From positions 62,192,193 through 62,256,192 of the forward strand of contig NC_056522.1 of assembly GCF_019175285.1 (NCBI RefSeq): a DNA stretch of 64,000 bases, given 5' to 3'. A program made the position numbers and the translations under genes. Under the pieces are notes generated by a model, which made no database searches, was not told where the DNA came from, and saw only the letters and a program-made list of their open reading frames with translations. The DNA comes from Sceloporus undulatus (Eukaryota; Chordata; Lepidosauria; Squamata; Phrynosomatidae). This document shows, piece by piece, positions 36,093-48,245 of the stretch. Position 1 is the first letter of the stretch; each line of letters starts with the position of its first letter.

Positions 36093-36514
36093 CATCTTCC
36101 TTTAGGCCTGAAAGATATATTCCACCTCCTTTTGCAGCAGAACCCTCTCATTAGTGGGCTTCACCCTCTCTATTTCCCAAAATCTTTACAGAATATCCAA
36201 GAAGTAGCTTGACAAGGTACCACCTGTTTTGTTGTTCAATCTATTAATAATATAGAAATAGTACAATAATGTTCTTACACAACTGGATGTCATATATTTA
36301 TGTGTTTTCCCTCTTGTGATTTTTCTATACAAGAAGGCCTTATGAGCATCTACAGGCTAAAGTGTGGTGAGGGTTTTAGATAATAAAAAACTGGCAATTC
36401 ATTAAGGAATTAATGTTAATGAAATATAATGCAAATTAAATTTTATGGTCACTATGAAGGTCAGAACTCAGTTCTAACTATGCAATGACCAATATCTCCC
36501 CAAACCTCATCCCC

Positions 36515-36690
36515 TAACAATAGCAGTAGCAATAGCAAGTACATTTGTATACCGCTTATCAGTGCAATTCATTTTAGTGACCTTGGAAGGATGCAAGCCT
36601 GAGTCCAGCTTGAGCCCTTGGCTGGTATTGAACTTGCAACCTTGCGATTTGTGAGTGAGTGGCTGTAGTACAGGCATTTAACAAGGCCAT
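36515..36690 (-). repeat. tRNA-derived squamate SINE
   Basis: Reverse complement of the 34755 family: GTATACCGCTTATCAGTGCA (shortened), TTTTAGTGACCTTGGAAGGA TGCAAGCCTGAG..CAACCTTGCGATTTGTGAGT..ACAGGCATTTAAC. Confidence 0.75.
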
Positions 36691-36737
36691 TTTCATGTTG
36701 TCAGGGGGTGGGGTGGGGATGAGCAGCTATTTTCTTG

Positions 36738-36975
36738 TACAGTTGGCCCACCAGATCCACGGATTCTGCATCCACAGATTCAGCCAACTGCAGTTTGAAA
36801 ATATTCACAGAGAAACCAGACAATTCTAAAAAAGCAAAGCTTGATTTTGTCATTTTATATAAAGGAAGCTATTTTACTACACCACTGTGTAGAATTGGAA
36901 TTGAGCATACATGGATCTCAATATCCACAGGAGGTCCTGCAACCAACCCCGTGTGGATACTGAAGGCCAGATGTA
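36738..36975. mobile_element. Tigger-like MITE
   Basis: TACAGTTGGCCCACCAGATC CACGGATTCTGCATCCACAG ATTCAGCC..CCAGATGTA with TA ends. Confidence 0.75.
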
Positions 36976-37284
36976 GTTGGACGCCCTGCAAGGACATCAT
37001 CTGGAGACAACTTGCAAAGACATCCAGAGGTCTCTGCAGATGCCTGTTGCAGTGTATCCAGGTGAAAAGCAGATTAATGCATTACCACTCAATCCCTTTC
37101 CCTGAAATGGCTGCATTGGAGGGAGCTGTGCTGCTTACAAGGTGGGCTTTTGGGAGTGGCACTGGGAAACACATACGTTCCAAAACAATAAAAAAAAGAA
37201 GAAACAGCTATATAAAAAGAATTAACGTATACGGATAAGTAATCAAACCTGTATTGTAAGGTAAAGTGATTTGTAAAACTCGAA

Positions 37285-40200
37285 TATGTTAAAATTATCT
37301 CCTTGAATGTAAAGGGAATCAACTCTAAATTTAAAAGGAGTGTGGTATTTCATTATTTGGAAAAGCTGAAAGGTGATGTAATCTGTATCCAGGAAACCAG
37401 AATAAGAACAAAAGAAGAAAGGCTATTGAGAAACCCGAAACTGGGAGCTTGCTATAACTCCTCTTTAGACAAGAAAAAAAGGGGTGTGACGATCTTTGTA
37501 AATAGGAAGTGGGCATCCAAGGAGATCTTCAGGGACATCAATGGCTCTTATGTAGCAGTAGAGGTCAATGTTCCCAATTTAACTTTTCTGGCAGTAGGAA
37601 TTTACGCTCCGAATGAAAACAGAGAGAAATTTTTTAATGAATTGCATAATGCATTGTCTGAATGCCATTATAGTAGCTTACTTCTGCTGGGTGATTTTAA
37701 TGCTGTTGTTTCCCCGGAAATAGATAGGAAGTGTGAAGGTCCTAGAAGGATAAGAAAGAATCAAGGAAAACTCCCGAAATCCTTCTTTCGGTTATATGAG
37801 GACTATGGATTCCAAGATGTGTGGTGGTTCAAATATGACCATTCCAGAAGTTATACCTTTTACTCCGAGGTGCACAATTCTTTCTCTAGAATTGATATGT
37901 TCATGGCGACTAAGGAATTATTACTGTTTATAAAATCTATGGAGACTCGGGTAACGTCTTTTTCTGATCATAATTTAATTTGTATGGAACTTCTTGAACC
38001 AAGAAAAAATTTGCGATGGAGACTGCCACAGGATCTCTTGAATGATGAAGATGCAGTTAATAGCACAAAGGAAGCGTTGACATATTATTTTAAGGAAAAT
38101 GATACAGAAGGAATGAAAAAGAAAATCATTTGGGATTCCAGTAAAGCAGTAATCAGAGGGATTTTGATTAAGAAATTAATTGCAAAAGGTCAAAACTCCA
38201 AGAAGAACTAGAGGACAGAGAGAAAGAATGGAAACAAAAGGATGATAAAAAACTGAAAGGGAGTATAGAAATTCTTAAACAAGAGTTAAAGTCATTGGAT
38301 GTTAAGGAAATAAAAAAGAAAATGTTAATAGTAAAACAAAAAAACTTTTGAACAGGGGAATAAAGCTGGGAAACTATTAGCAGCCCAATTGAAAAAACAG
38401 AAAGAGAGGAAGGTGATCTCATGTATCAACTATAATGGTAAGAAATACAATGAACAAAGAGATATTAAAGAACTTTTTAAAAGTTACTTCCAAAATTTAT
38501 ATAGCAATTCAGAAGAGAGCTATATTAATAGTAAGAGACTGCAAGACTTCTTGGAAAATCAGACATCACTGTTCTTTACGGAAGAGGAAAACCTTAAAAT
38601 AAACCACGAGGTGACTACAGAAGAAGTATCTAGAGCTATCAAGAAACTGAAAATTAATAAATCCCCTGGACCTGATGGTCTCTCTGCTATATATTATAAA
38701 AAAATGGAGGAGGTGCCGGTTGGCCCTTTGAAAGATACTATTAATGACATTTTAGTTAATGGCCTACCTGACACATGGAAAGATGCCTTGATTGTATTAA
38801 TCCCCAAAAAAATGTCAATATTAAAGAGGATATAAGCAACTTTAGGCCTATTTCATTGACCAACGTGGACTATAAGATATATACAAGCATACTGGCCGAT
38901 AGAATAAGGAGGACACTAGCTAACCATATCCATGAGGATCAATGTGGGATTTTTCCCAAATCGCCATGGAAAGGACAACCTAAGAATTGTGCTGAATATA
39001 ATTGAGCATTGTGAAACCAATTGTAGTAAGAAGCTGGCTTTGTTATTGGTGGACCAAGAGAAGGCCTTTGATAGGATACACTGGAGGTTTCTGAAAGAAT
39101 TACTAAGACAGATGAATTTGGGCAACAATCTCTTAACATGGATATCTGCTATATATGGTCATCAAAGAGCACAGCTCTTAGTTAATGGCGAGAAAACAGA
39201 TTATTTTAACATCGAGCGTGGAACGAGACAGGGTTGCCCTTTGTCACCACTTCTGTTTATAGCAGCATTTGAAGTTCTAATGAACAATATTAGGTTCAAC
39301 GATGACATCAAGGGAATATGTATTAGAAAACACTCTTTTAAAGCAAGAGCATTTGCGGACGATCTTATTTGCTTTCTAGAGGATCCAGTTCATACTATGC
39401 CAGCTTTGAATAGCACAATGCAGACGTTTATGGAATTTCCAGAGCTAAAGGTCAATCAGAGCAAGTCGGAATTACTAACTACAAACATGGATAAAACAGA
39501 ACAATTAAAACTAAGCCAAATCACAGGTTACAAAGTCGTTAGCAAGGCCAAGTATTTAGGAATTTATTTAACTAGCAGGAACATTGATTTGTTCCAGAAT
39601 AATTATGGCAAGCTATGGAAAGATGTAAAAAAAGATATGATAACGTGGTCGAAGTTACACCTCTCCTTTTTTTGGGAGAATAGCGACCCTAAAGATGAAT
39701 ATCCTTCCTCAGTTTCTATATTTGTTTCAGAACCTCCTGGTGATTGCTGATAGAAAATATTTTGCCTTATGGCAAAAAGAGTTTTCTAAATTTCTTTGGG
39801 AGGGAAAGCGGGCTAGAGTGAGATGGAAATTATTAACTGATGAAGTTCTTCGAGGAGGATGTGTGTTGCCTAATTTTGAGCTGTATTATTTTGCATCATG
39901 TTTATGCCGGATTGAAAACTGGGTCAAGTTACAGAATGATGGCTTTGGAATGTGTAGATCTGAGGTTTGGAATTCATGCCTACCTTTGGTACGACAAAGT
40001 TAAAGAACATAAGGGATTTAAACATCATTTTCTGAGGAATGCTCTTCTTTTTGTTTGGAATAAGGTTAAGGATATTTTCTATACTGGCTTACCACAATGG
40101 GTGTCTACTCAAGAAACCCTCTTCAGAAGAACTAGAGATTATAAGAATCCATGGCTGACATATAAAGATCTGATTTTCTGGAGGCCTGATAATATTGTGT

Positions 40201-41375
40201 CATTGAAACAGAGGGAAGCTATCATTGTAGATAGTCATGAAATTGACTGGTACTTGTATTTCCAACTTGCAGACAGATTTAGAGTAGACTTAAAGTTGAA
40301 AGGTTTCAATAAGGAAAATAATGAACTGGATAAGGTTCTGTTGGATAAAGGGAAGGGGCATCTCTCACAATATTACAAAATCTTAAAAGAGAGACAGTTA
40401 GAGGATGAAATTGTCAAACACTCGATGGTTAAGTGGTCGCAGGACTTACAGAGACCTATTGATTTAGAACACTGGGAGGAGTCTTGGAAGGATACAAAAA
40501 GATTTACAGTTTGTCAAAACTACAAAGAGAATTATACTAAAATGCTTTTTAGATGGTATATGACACCTGTAAAGATTAATAAAATCTATAAAACTGCAAG
40601 CAATGCTTGCTGGAAATGCGGGAAGCAGGAAGGTTCCTTTTTCCACCTTTGGTGGGATTGTGAGATGGCCAGAAAGTTTTGAGGGAATATACATAGATTA
40701 ATGCTAATCATTCTTCAGGTAGATATACCATTGGATCCTCATATTTTTTTGTTAAATATGATTTGTACACTGGATGACCTGAGGATAAGAGAGATGTCGC
40801 TATTAATTGTTTACATGGTAACATTGGGTCAAATTATTTATGCACAATATTGGAAGAGGAAGGAAATCCCTGATGAAGATGTTTGGCTAGTTAAATTGAG
40901 AGAAGCTAAGGAAATGGATATGTTGACAGAGAGCTTGAGGAACAAAGATATGAAGATAGTAAATAAGAGATGGAAATGTTTGGATTTATATTGTGGGCTT
41001 AAGATATCATATATATGGCATGGTATCTCAATATATTGATTGTTCTAGAAGAAGCTAGACTATAGGCCCTTATTACTCTGGGAGATTCCAACTGGAATTG
41101 AGTTATACTCGGCTTCTATCCTAGGATAGATAGACAGGATAACAAAAGCTAAGAAATTCAAGCTGGATGTGGTGGAATATAGTATATGTTAAGATAGCTA
41201 AGTACCATAATGGTTGCTGGAAGTACTTGAAGAGAATTTAAACGATAATGAATAAGCATGTATGTTTAATGTATCCATGTGTTGTTGTGTATTATGTTTG
41301 TATTTGTTCGGTATCCATATTTGTATATTGTATATATCATATTTTTGTGTAATAAAAAAAAAATTGGAAAAAAGA
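37285..41375 (+). mobile_element. L1 LINE, ORF2 with endonuclease and RT, broken
   Basis: ORF2 starts VKIISLNVKGINSKFKRSVV near 37288. The endonuclease part keeps IQETRI, GDFNAV and SDHNLI and is open to 38211. RT motifs follow in pieces: KSPGPDGLSAIYY (38660), PISLTNVDYKIYTSILADR (38850), LLVDQEKAFDRI (39045), GTRQGCPLSPLLF (39220) and FADDLICFL (39353). The C-terminal cysteine motif CWKCGKQEGSFFHLWWDC lies near 40610. At least five frame breaks separate these, plus a stop near 40682, so it is dead but recent enough to read. ORF1 was not found upstream. The 3' UTR ends in an A-rich tail near 41345-41375. LINE-1 proteins act in target-primed reverse transcription. Confidence 0.9.
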
Positions 41376-41384
41376 AAAATAAGT

Positions 41385-41632
41385 TTCAGAGAGCTAGTGT
41401 GATGCAGTGGTTTGAGTGTTGGAGTAGGACACTGTAAGGCCAGGGTTTGAATCTCGCCTCAGCCATGAAAACCCACTAGGTGACCTTGGGCAAGTCACAC
41501 TCTCAGCCTCAGAGGATGGCAATGGCAAACCCCCTCTGAAGAAACTGGCCAGGAAAATATTATGATAGGCAAATGCCTTAGGGTTGCCATAAGTTGAAAA
41601 CAACTTGAAGACACACAGCAACAACATTGGAG
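41385..41632 (+). repeat. tRNA-derived SINE, full length
   Basis: CAGAGAGCTAGTGTGATGCA GTGGTTTGAG (A box), GGCCAGGGTTTGAATCTCG (B box), GGTGACCTTGGGCAAGTCAC..GGCAATGGCAAACCCCCTCT..GGGTTGCCATAAGTTGAAAA CAACTTGAAGACACACAGCA. Confidence 0.88.
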
Positions 41633-41634
41633 AC

Positions 41635-42530
41635 ACATACGTCTCACCATGCAAGATATCAGCCCATAATTTCAGCATCCTGAGACACGTATCCTTTATC
41701 TCTCTTTTGTGAGAGAGAGAGATGCTGATTGTTTTCAGCTACAGGTGCCTACGTTTCCTTGCGTCTGGACCTGCACCTGCCCTTCCCCCTTGAACAGGGC
41801 GAGGCAGCTGCCTCCACAGCTTGCTAGCTTGCTTGGCCAGGCAAGCTGCAACAGAGTTACAGTTGGTTTCATGCATCTGCTGAGGAAAGCTGTTTTGTGG
41901 GAGGCATAAAACCACTTTTGTCTTTTTGTAGATGAACACCAATTAGTTTAAGACTATAATCCAAAGCACAATTCTCCAAGAGTGTGTGTTTGCAATACTT
42001 CAGAGGTGTACAGCCCCCAGATTTTTATTCATAATTACAAGGACAATAAATGGTCTGGAAGCACCATGCTAGAGAATTAGATAGAAAAATGAATTACATA
42101 GAAAAATCGACATGAATGATAGTTCTAACAATACACAAGATTTCAGCAATAAGTTTATCTCAAAGAAGGCACAGACGCCTTCTACAAGATAAATAATCTT
42201 ATTCAAGAAACAAATTAAACATAAGGTCAAATTTCACTATATTGAATGGAAAGTATGAAATAATACATAATGAATATCAGATTATGTTTGCACTAACTGG
42301 TTATTTAAAAAAAAAGTTTAAAAAATTGTATTTTGAGTTTGTTCAGAATGGAAACACTGGACCAGATATGCCACTAAGCTGTATTGTAGAAGGTAATATT
42401 TATGCAGGGAGGATGTAGGGCATGTTCTGGCAGACAGGAGGGTTTTGTTGCCTGTCCTGAATGTACTGGGGTGGGGGTGGATCATATTACCCACATTCAG
42501 TGGCAGAAAAGCCTTATTTTCCCCTTTAAA
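41635..42530. other. intergenic, nothing recognised
   Basis: AT-rich DNA without a gene or a clear repeat. Confidence 0.4.
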
Positions 42531-42795
42531 ACAAGTATGTGGAGAAGATTACCAGCTTGGTAGATGAAAGGAATGCTGTGGATATAGTATATCTTGATTT
42601 CAGTAAGGCCTTTGACAAGGTTCCCCATGACATTCTTGCAAACAAGCTTGTAAAATGTGGGCTAGACAAGGTAACTGTTACATTGACTTGTAACTGGTTG
42701 ACTGGCCGAACACAAAAGTTGCTCAACAATGGCTCCTTTTCATCCTGGAGAGAAGTGACCAGTGGGGTCCCACAGGGCTCTGTCCTATAGTCTCT

Positions 42796-42820
42796 NNNNN
42801 NNNNNNNNNNNNNNNNNNNN
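42796..42820. other. assembly gap (25 N)
   Basis: A fixed-size run of 25 N, the same size as the one at 50108. Confidence 1.
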
Positions 42821-43695
42821 AGTGCTATCAACATCTTTATCAATGACTTGGATACAGAAGATTATCAATTTGTAGATGACACCAAACTAGAGGATACTAT
42901 ACCCAGAGACAGGATCAAAATCAAATGATCTCAGAAATTAGAAAGCTGGGCAAAGCTAACAAATGAAATTTCAACAGGGAGAAATGGAAGATATGCACTT
43001 AGGGCAGGAAAAATGAAATGCACAGATATGAGGATGGGAGAAACCTGCTGAAACAAGAACACGTGGGAGATCTGGAGTCCAAGTAGACCGACAGTTGAAC
43101 AGGAGAGACAGTGCGATGCAGCAGCTAAAGGCCAATGCAATGTTAAGCGGCATCATAGAATTAGGGTCTAAGTCAAGGAAAGTAATAGTGGCCGACTCTA
43201 TCTGTTCTGGTCAGGCCCCAACCGGAATGATTGTGTACCAGTTCTGAGGCACCACAAGTTAAAGGACTTGAGAAACTGGAGCATGTAAAGGAGGGCGACT
43301 AAAGCGAAGGGTCTGGAACCAGTGCCCGTGACGAACGACTTAGGGAACGGGTGATGTTGTAACTGCAGAAGAGAAGGTTAAGAGGTGTATATGAAGAGCC
43401 CCGGTTTAAATAGTTGAAGGGATGTCACATTGAGGAAAGACAAGCTTGTTTTGTCGGCTGTTCGGACTAGGACCGGTGCAATGGCTGGCAAGCTCCAGGG
43501 AAAAGATATCCACAGCAGGACATTAGGAGGAACTTCTGAGAGTGGAGAGCTGTTAGACGTGAAACAACTCCTTAGGAGTGTAGTGGAGTAACCGTCCTTG
43601 AGCTCTTTAAACAGAGGCTGGATGACCAGCTGTGCGGGGATGGTGTTGGATTGAGATTCCGCTGCAGGGGGGTTGGACTGGATGCCCTACTGAAC
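42821..43695 (+). other. low-quality gap-fill sequence (CR1, error-rich)
   Basis: Compared with 43895-44800 it shows many single-base insertions and deletions, often in homopolymers, and no clean shift that evolution of a LINE would favour. It should not be used for gene or divergence analysis. Confidence 0.75.
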
Positions 43696-45024
43696 TTTTC
43701 AAGGCCTTTGACAAGGTTCCCCATGACATTCTTGCAAACAAGCTTGTAAAATGTGGGCTAGACAAGGTAACTGTTACATTGACTTGTAACTGGTTGACTG
43801 GCCGAACACAAAAGTTGCTCAACAATGGCTCCTTTTCATCCTGGAGAGAAGTGACCAGTGGGGTCCCACAGGGCTCTGTCCTGGGTCCAGTGCTATTCAA
43901 CATCTTTATCAATGACTTGGATGACAGAATACTTATCAAATTTGTAGATGACACCAAACTAGCAGGAATAACTAATACCCCAGAGAACAGGATCAAAATT
44001 CAAAATGATCTCAGATTAGAAAGCTGGGCCAAAGCTAACAAAATGAATTTCAACAGGGAGAAATGTAAGATACTGCACTTAGGGCGGAAAAATGAAATGC
44101 ACAGATATAGGATGGGGGAAACCTGGCTGAACAAGACTACACGTGAAAGAGATCTGGGAGTCCAAGTAGACCACAAGTTGAACATGAGATGACAGTGCGA
44201 TGCAGCAGCTAACAAGGCCAATGCAATTTTAGGCTGCATCAATAGAAATATAGTGTCTAGATCAAGGAAAGTAATAGTGCCACTCTATTCTGTTCTGGTC
44301 AGGCCCCACCTGGAATATCGTGTCCAGTTCTGGGCACCACAATTTAAAAAGGACATTGAGAAACTGGAGCATGTCCAAAGGAGGGCGACTAAAATGCTGA
44401 AGGGTCTGGAAACCATGCCCTTTGACGAACGACTTAGGGAACTGGTGATGTTTAACTTGCAGAAGAGAAGGTTAAGAGGTTATATGATAGCCCTGTTTAA
44501 ATATTTGAAGGGATGTCACATTGAGGAAAGAGCAAGCTTGTTTTCTGCTGTTCCAGAGACTAGGACCCGGTGCAATGGCTGCAAGCTCCAGGAAAAGAGA
44601 TTCCACATCAACATTAGGAGGAACTTCTGAGAGTGAGAGCTGTTTGACAATGGAACACACTCCCTTGGAGTGTAGTGGAGTATCCTTCCTTGGAGCTCTT
44701 TAAACAGAGGCTGGATGACCATCTGTCGGGGATGCTTTGATTGAGATTTCCTGCATGGCAGGGGGTTGGACTGGATGTCCCTACTGAACTTTTCCAACTC
44801 TATTATTCTATTATTCTTATCAGGGGGAGGGCAGCTATTTTGATCCACCTCCAACCACCAAATTTGAGTACTGGATCAGGAAATTTGGCAATGGGTGTGG
44901 GTCACAAAATTTGGCAGTGTGGTCCGTGCATATCCTTGGTGTCAGGTCCACAGTGTCCCAAAGCTTTTTTCAGGGTGCAACTCCTCAGTATCTTATTCCC
45001 AAATATATCCTGGGGCCATCAAAA

Positions 45025-45125
45025 CAAAACAAACAGCTTCATTTATACAGTATACCACTTCATACTGAACTAACAGAGTCTAAGCGGTTTACAACTGTAA
45101 GCTAATAGCCCCCTACAATCATATA
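45025..45125 (-). repeat. tRNA-derived squamate SINE 3' half
   Basis: AAACAGCTTCATTTATACAG TATACCACTTCATAC..GTCTAAGCGGTTTACAACTG TAAGCTAATAGCCCCC: reverse complement of the 34755 family. Confidence 0.75.
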
Positions 45126-45299
45126 ATAAAATATTTCAGCCAGTAGACAGTGCTGGTGGATATCACAGGAAATAATCTCACAGGTATTTTATTTTTCCTT
45201 AAACCATTTTTGCTTTTTTATCACATGAAAGACTCTCAGCGATTTACAACAAACAGCATATTATGGGTTCACAAGCTAAAAGGCATGATGATACCAAAG

Positions 45300-45317
45300 C
45301 GGGGGGGGGGGGGGGGC
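45300..45317. repeat. poly(G) run
   Basis: About 17 consecutive G, a likely sequencing weak point and possible G-quadruplex. Confidence 0.9.
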
Positions 45318-45412
45318 ATTGGGAAGGGGAAGGAATTATTCAAACTCAGGCATTAGCTTCTTGGTTAAAGAAATTAGCAGGCTGTAGATCAGGATACAAC
45401 AGAAATACTATG

Positions 45413-45739
45413 GCCCTTTCCAGAAGGGCACCCTAGTACGTACTGTGTACGTACTAGGGTTGTCCGGGGGCATCTCTTTCAGATGCCCCCAATCCTAGTA
45501 CGTACACAGTACGTACAAAATGGCGGCACCCATTCTACATGGGTGCCGCCATTTTGACGTGATGGACAGACGCCTAGCGTCTGCACATCCCAGTGCACTT
45601 GTGATGTTGCAAGTGCACCATTGGCACCTTGTGGCGTCACAAGGGCGCCAGAAAAAGAAGCCATTTGGAGGCTGAAGCTTTCTGGCAGCGGAAACAGAGG
45701 CGAGGGCAGGCCGCCCTTTTTGAGTAGTCTGTAAACCGC
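45413..45739 (+). mobile_element. hairpin-array MITE, copy 2
   Basis: A 327-bp element with flanks CTATG (45408-45412) and CTATA (45740-45744). A long stem GTACGTACTGTGTACGTACTAGG (as 45439-45461 with its complement at 45495-45517) encloses GGGGGCATC/GATGCCCCC. Then come AAAATGGCGGCACCCAT/ATGGGTGCCGCCATTTT, ACAGACGC/GCGTCTG, GTGCACTTG/CAAGTGCAC and CTTGTGGCGTCACAAG. It ends in GTCTGTAAACCGCC. Same order of parts as copy 1 but different stem sequences. Confidence 0.65.
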
Positions 45740-45789
45740 CTATATCTTCCTTTTCCTTTTCTACACATCCTCAGTTGGGGAAAAGGGGT

Positions 45790-45950
45790 TTTTAACTTAG
45801 GGGCAAAACAAACAGGCATAATACGTTGGCTTGGAGGTGGCATGGGGGTGTAGCATTTAGATGACACATGCCCCTATGTCACCCTGAAGCCAGCGTCATG
45901 CCGCCTGCCTGCCCAGATGGCGGGCAGTGTTGTGGCACTCTGGTGGTCAT
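45790..45950. repeat. GC-rich repeat shared with 54640-54905
   Basis: TTGGAGGTGGCATGGGGGTG T..CACCCTGAAGCCAGCGTCAT GCC has a relative at 54790-54895 (GGAGGTGGCACTGGG..CCACCCCTGAAGCCAG). The ends were not determined. Confidence 0.4.
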
Positions 45951-45994
45951 CGTTTATATGCAGCTCACTGCAGGAGCCTCTGAAGCTGACTCAT

Positions 45995-45995
<1 letters not shown>

Positions 45996-46031
<36 letters not shown>

Positions 46032-46048
46032 CCACCACCACCACCAAA
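45996..46048. repeat. (CAT)n(CAC)n microsatellite
   Basis: About 17 trinucleotides. The polyhistidine frame through it is not a gene. Confidence 0.95.
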
Positions 46049-46234
46049 ACAAGGGAGACTTGTTGTTTTTATATGTTGTAACCCGCCTTGATCTGTGGAA
46101 AGGTGGGTTATAAAAAATATTTTATTTATTTAATTATTTTTAACATTAAAAGCATGCAAAATAAAATTTAAAAAAACTTGAGGCCTCTGGCCACTTACCA
46201 CCACCACCACCACCTCCTCCTCCTCCTCCTGCTC

Positions 46235-46402
46235 CTCCTCAAGGCTATGGAATCCTGGGAACTGTAGCTCTGTGGACCATTCAGCCTCCTTTTGTCAAGA
46301 GAGCTCTGGTGCCACAAGAAACTACAATTCCCAGAATCCCATAGCACTGAGACATAGATGTTTAAGGGGGGGGGGTCAAACTATTTCTGCAGCCTTTTGC
46401 TA
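46235..46402. mobile_element. palindromic MITE (same family as 10655)
   Basis: GGCTATGGAATCCTGGGAAC TGTAGCTCTG and the inverted ACTACAATTCCCAGAATCCC ATAGC arm, ending CTATTTCTGCAG. Confidence 0.65.
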
Positions 46403-46772
46403 CCCCAAAGCCTTCTATTATTTACCAGCAACTTGCAAGGCAAAATCTCTTCCTTCACCAAGCCATTGAAAACCAACCCAAAGGGAGGGCTGATTGCTTC
46501 TTTCCCATTGGTCAGCTTCGGGAGAAATTTGCATATTACAAGTAAAGGTGTTTAGGACCTCAAAAACGATCCTGTGATAAAGAATTACAACAATACTGAG
46601 TGGTAGACATTGAAAAGATGAGGCATTTAGACTCCCAGTGAAACATGAATGATTTACGGCCTTTTTTTTTCTTTTCTCACTGTAACCTGGAAAGTAATGC
46701 CTCTTGCAGGGCATATATACCAACGTGGGTGGGCAAAAGCTCTGACTGGCAGGTGTCCTGAAGACCTGCTCT

Positions 46773-47071
46773 CTAGGCTATGCCACGCAGGGAGGCGGGG
46801 AGGGTGGCGCACAGCCGTGCAGGACGGCGGGGAGGGTGGGGTGGGGTGGGGCCGCGCTGCGCTGGGAGGCGGGGAGGGTGGGGCGGGGCTTCCCCCTTCG
46901 CCTCCTCCGCCCCAGGCTGCGCGGCCCGGTTTTTGGCAGCACGATCGCGGAGCTGCCTCCAGGGCCTTGCTGGGGGGGAATCCCGGGGGCGGGGCCAAAC
47001 CGGGGCAGGACCATGCGGACCCGCCCCAAACCAGGAAAGTCCCGCCCCCAGGCGGGATATGGCAAGCCTAC
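46773..47071. mobile_element. GC-rich hAT-like MITE, diverged
   Basis: The left TAGGCTATGCCAC and right GATATGGCAAGCCTA ends are diverged forms of the TAGGGTTGCCATAA ends of elements A and B. The interior is CpG-rich with GGGAGGCGGGGAGGGTGG repeated three times. No matching 8-bp duplication was found. Confidence 0.4.
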
Positions 47072-47099
47072 CCGGGAGTAAAAACGAGAATATAACTAC

Positions 47100-48245
47100 T
47101 TCAACCGGATCTCTTGAGGTTTTGTACCCCAGAAACCATTCACTTGCCTACCTTGCTCAGCTATAGTATTTTTTTGATGAGAGAGAAATAGGAATGTCAG
47201 GCTGGGGTATAGATAACTAGCAAAATTGGCATGTGCTACTTCTCTGAACTCTAAAATTCTCATCATGTTGCAATAGCCTTGGCTCAAAGTTAGGGAATCA
47301 TTGAGCAAATGGAAACTAATCCTGTTTGCAGGTCCCGTCTTAGAGACTGTGAAGCAACAACTTTCGATGGTAGATAGCTGGGTTGTGTGGAAAGCAGTGT
47401 GTCTATGTCTGTGTGTCTGTGCCGTTATACCCTGGACACCCCATCCTGCCTTCAACTGCAATAGAAAATGCTTTAATGTTGTCAGTACTGAATTCAGAAT
47501 TAATTTTTAAGGTAGTTTTTATATATTTAAATGGAGGGAGATACCATCTTTGTTTTTATTTCAGGTAACAATCATATTGATCCAGCCCTGCTTATTCAAC
47601 TTGAACAAATATTTTCTTTGGGTGTGTGTTCCTTGCACCATTAGAGCAGGTGAAAAGTCATGGGAGTTTCAGTTTCTCATTATGGCTGCTCATTAAGCTC
47701 TTTATTTAATAAGATCTTGGAACCAACTTCAGTTTCATCTAGAGAGAACCAACTGTGTCATGTGGAAGGGGTTGAAAGCAATGGTATTTATTTCCAAGCC
47801 AAAGTTTCGGGAAACAGGATGTAATCTACATTTTTATAATATACCATATATAACTATTATGGTCAAGAACAGGAGTGGGACACATATAAGTTGTTGGGCT
47901 ACAGTAACATTCATTTGGCTAGCTAGAAGTGATGGGAATTGTAGTTCCCCATCAAAATGCAGATCTTGAAAAGTTAGAAAGGCTGCCTGCTTGCCTCATT
48001 TTCAGCAAGTTTTTACCTTAATAGATAGTGGTGTCTTTTAAAAAAACCTAGCTAGGTAAGAAAATTGGGTGGTGGTGGTGGTAAAGTTACCAGTACCTGT
48101 ATTTTGTTAAAAGGTATGGCAGTATGCTCGTTATCCCTAAAAGTCACTTGTCACACATAATTACTTTCAATTTGTTAGCATCATGTTCAGTCAGAATTGT
48201 TCCTCAATGTAAGGACTGTGCCAGCTATGAAACAGTATTCTTTGC
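47100..48245. other. intergenic, nothing recognised
   Basis: Only a short MITE-like arm (GTGATGGGAATTGTAGTTCC, 47930) is visible. No gene. Confidence 0.35.

Larger units (their letters stand above)
42535..44815 (+). mobile_element. CR1 LINE 3' half, apparently duplicated by assembly
   Basis: The true copy reads 43700-44815. It has [11 protein letters not shown]-type sequence (start at 42590), [46 protein letters not shown] and the CR1 3' tail. 42603-42785 repeats 43703-43887 without a visible difference. 42821-43690 is a version of 43895-44810 with an indel every few dozen bases. Between them is a run of 25 Ns. The simplest reading is one CR1 copy with a badly filled gap. It is 5'-truncated. 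Confidence 0.85.

Noticed and set aside
36735-37238. 167-codon frame upstream of L1 ORF2 as possible L1 ORF1
   Set aside because: Its first half is the Tigger-like MITE at 36738-36975 and it has no coiled-coil or RRM-like features.
45868-46113. Polyhistidine ORF
   Set aside because: A simple (CAT)n(CAC)n microsatellite read in one frame.
46649-47166. 148- and 128-codon frames
   Set aside because: GC-rich MITE sequence with GGGAGGCGGGGAGGGTGG repeats; no protein similarity recognised.
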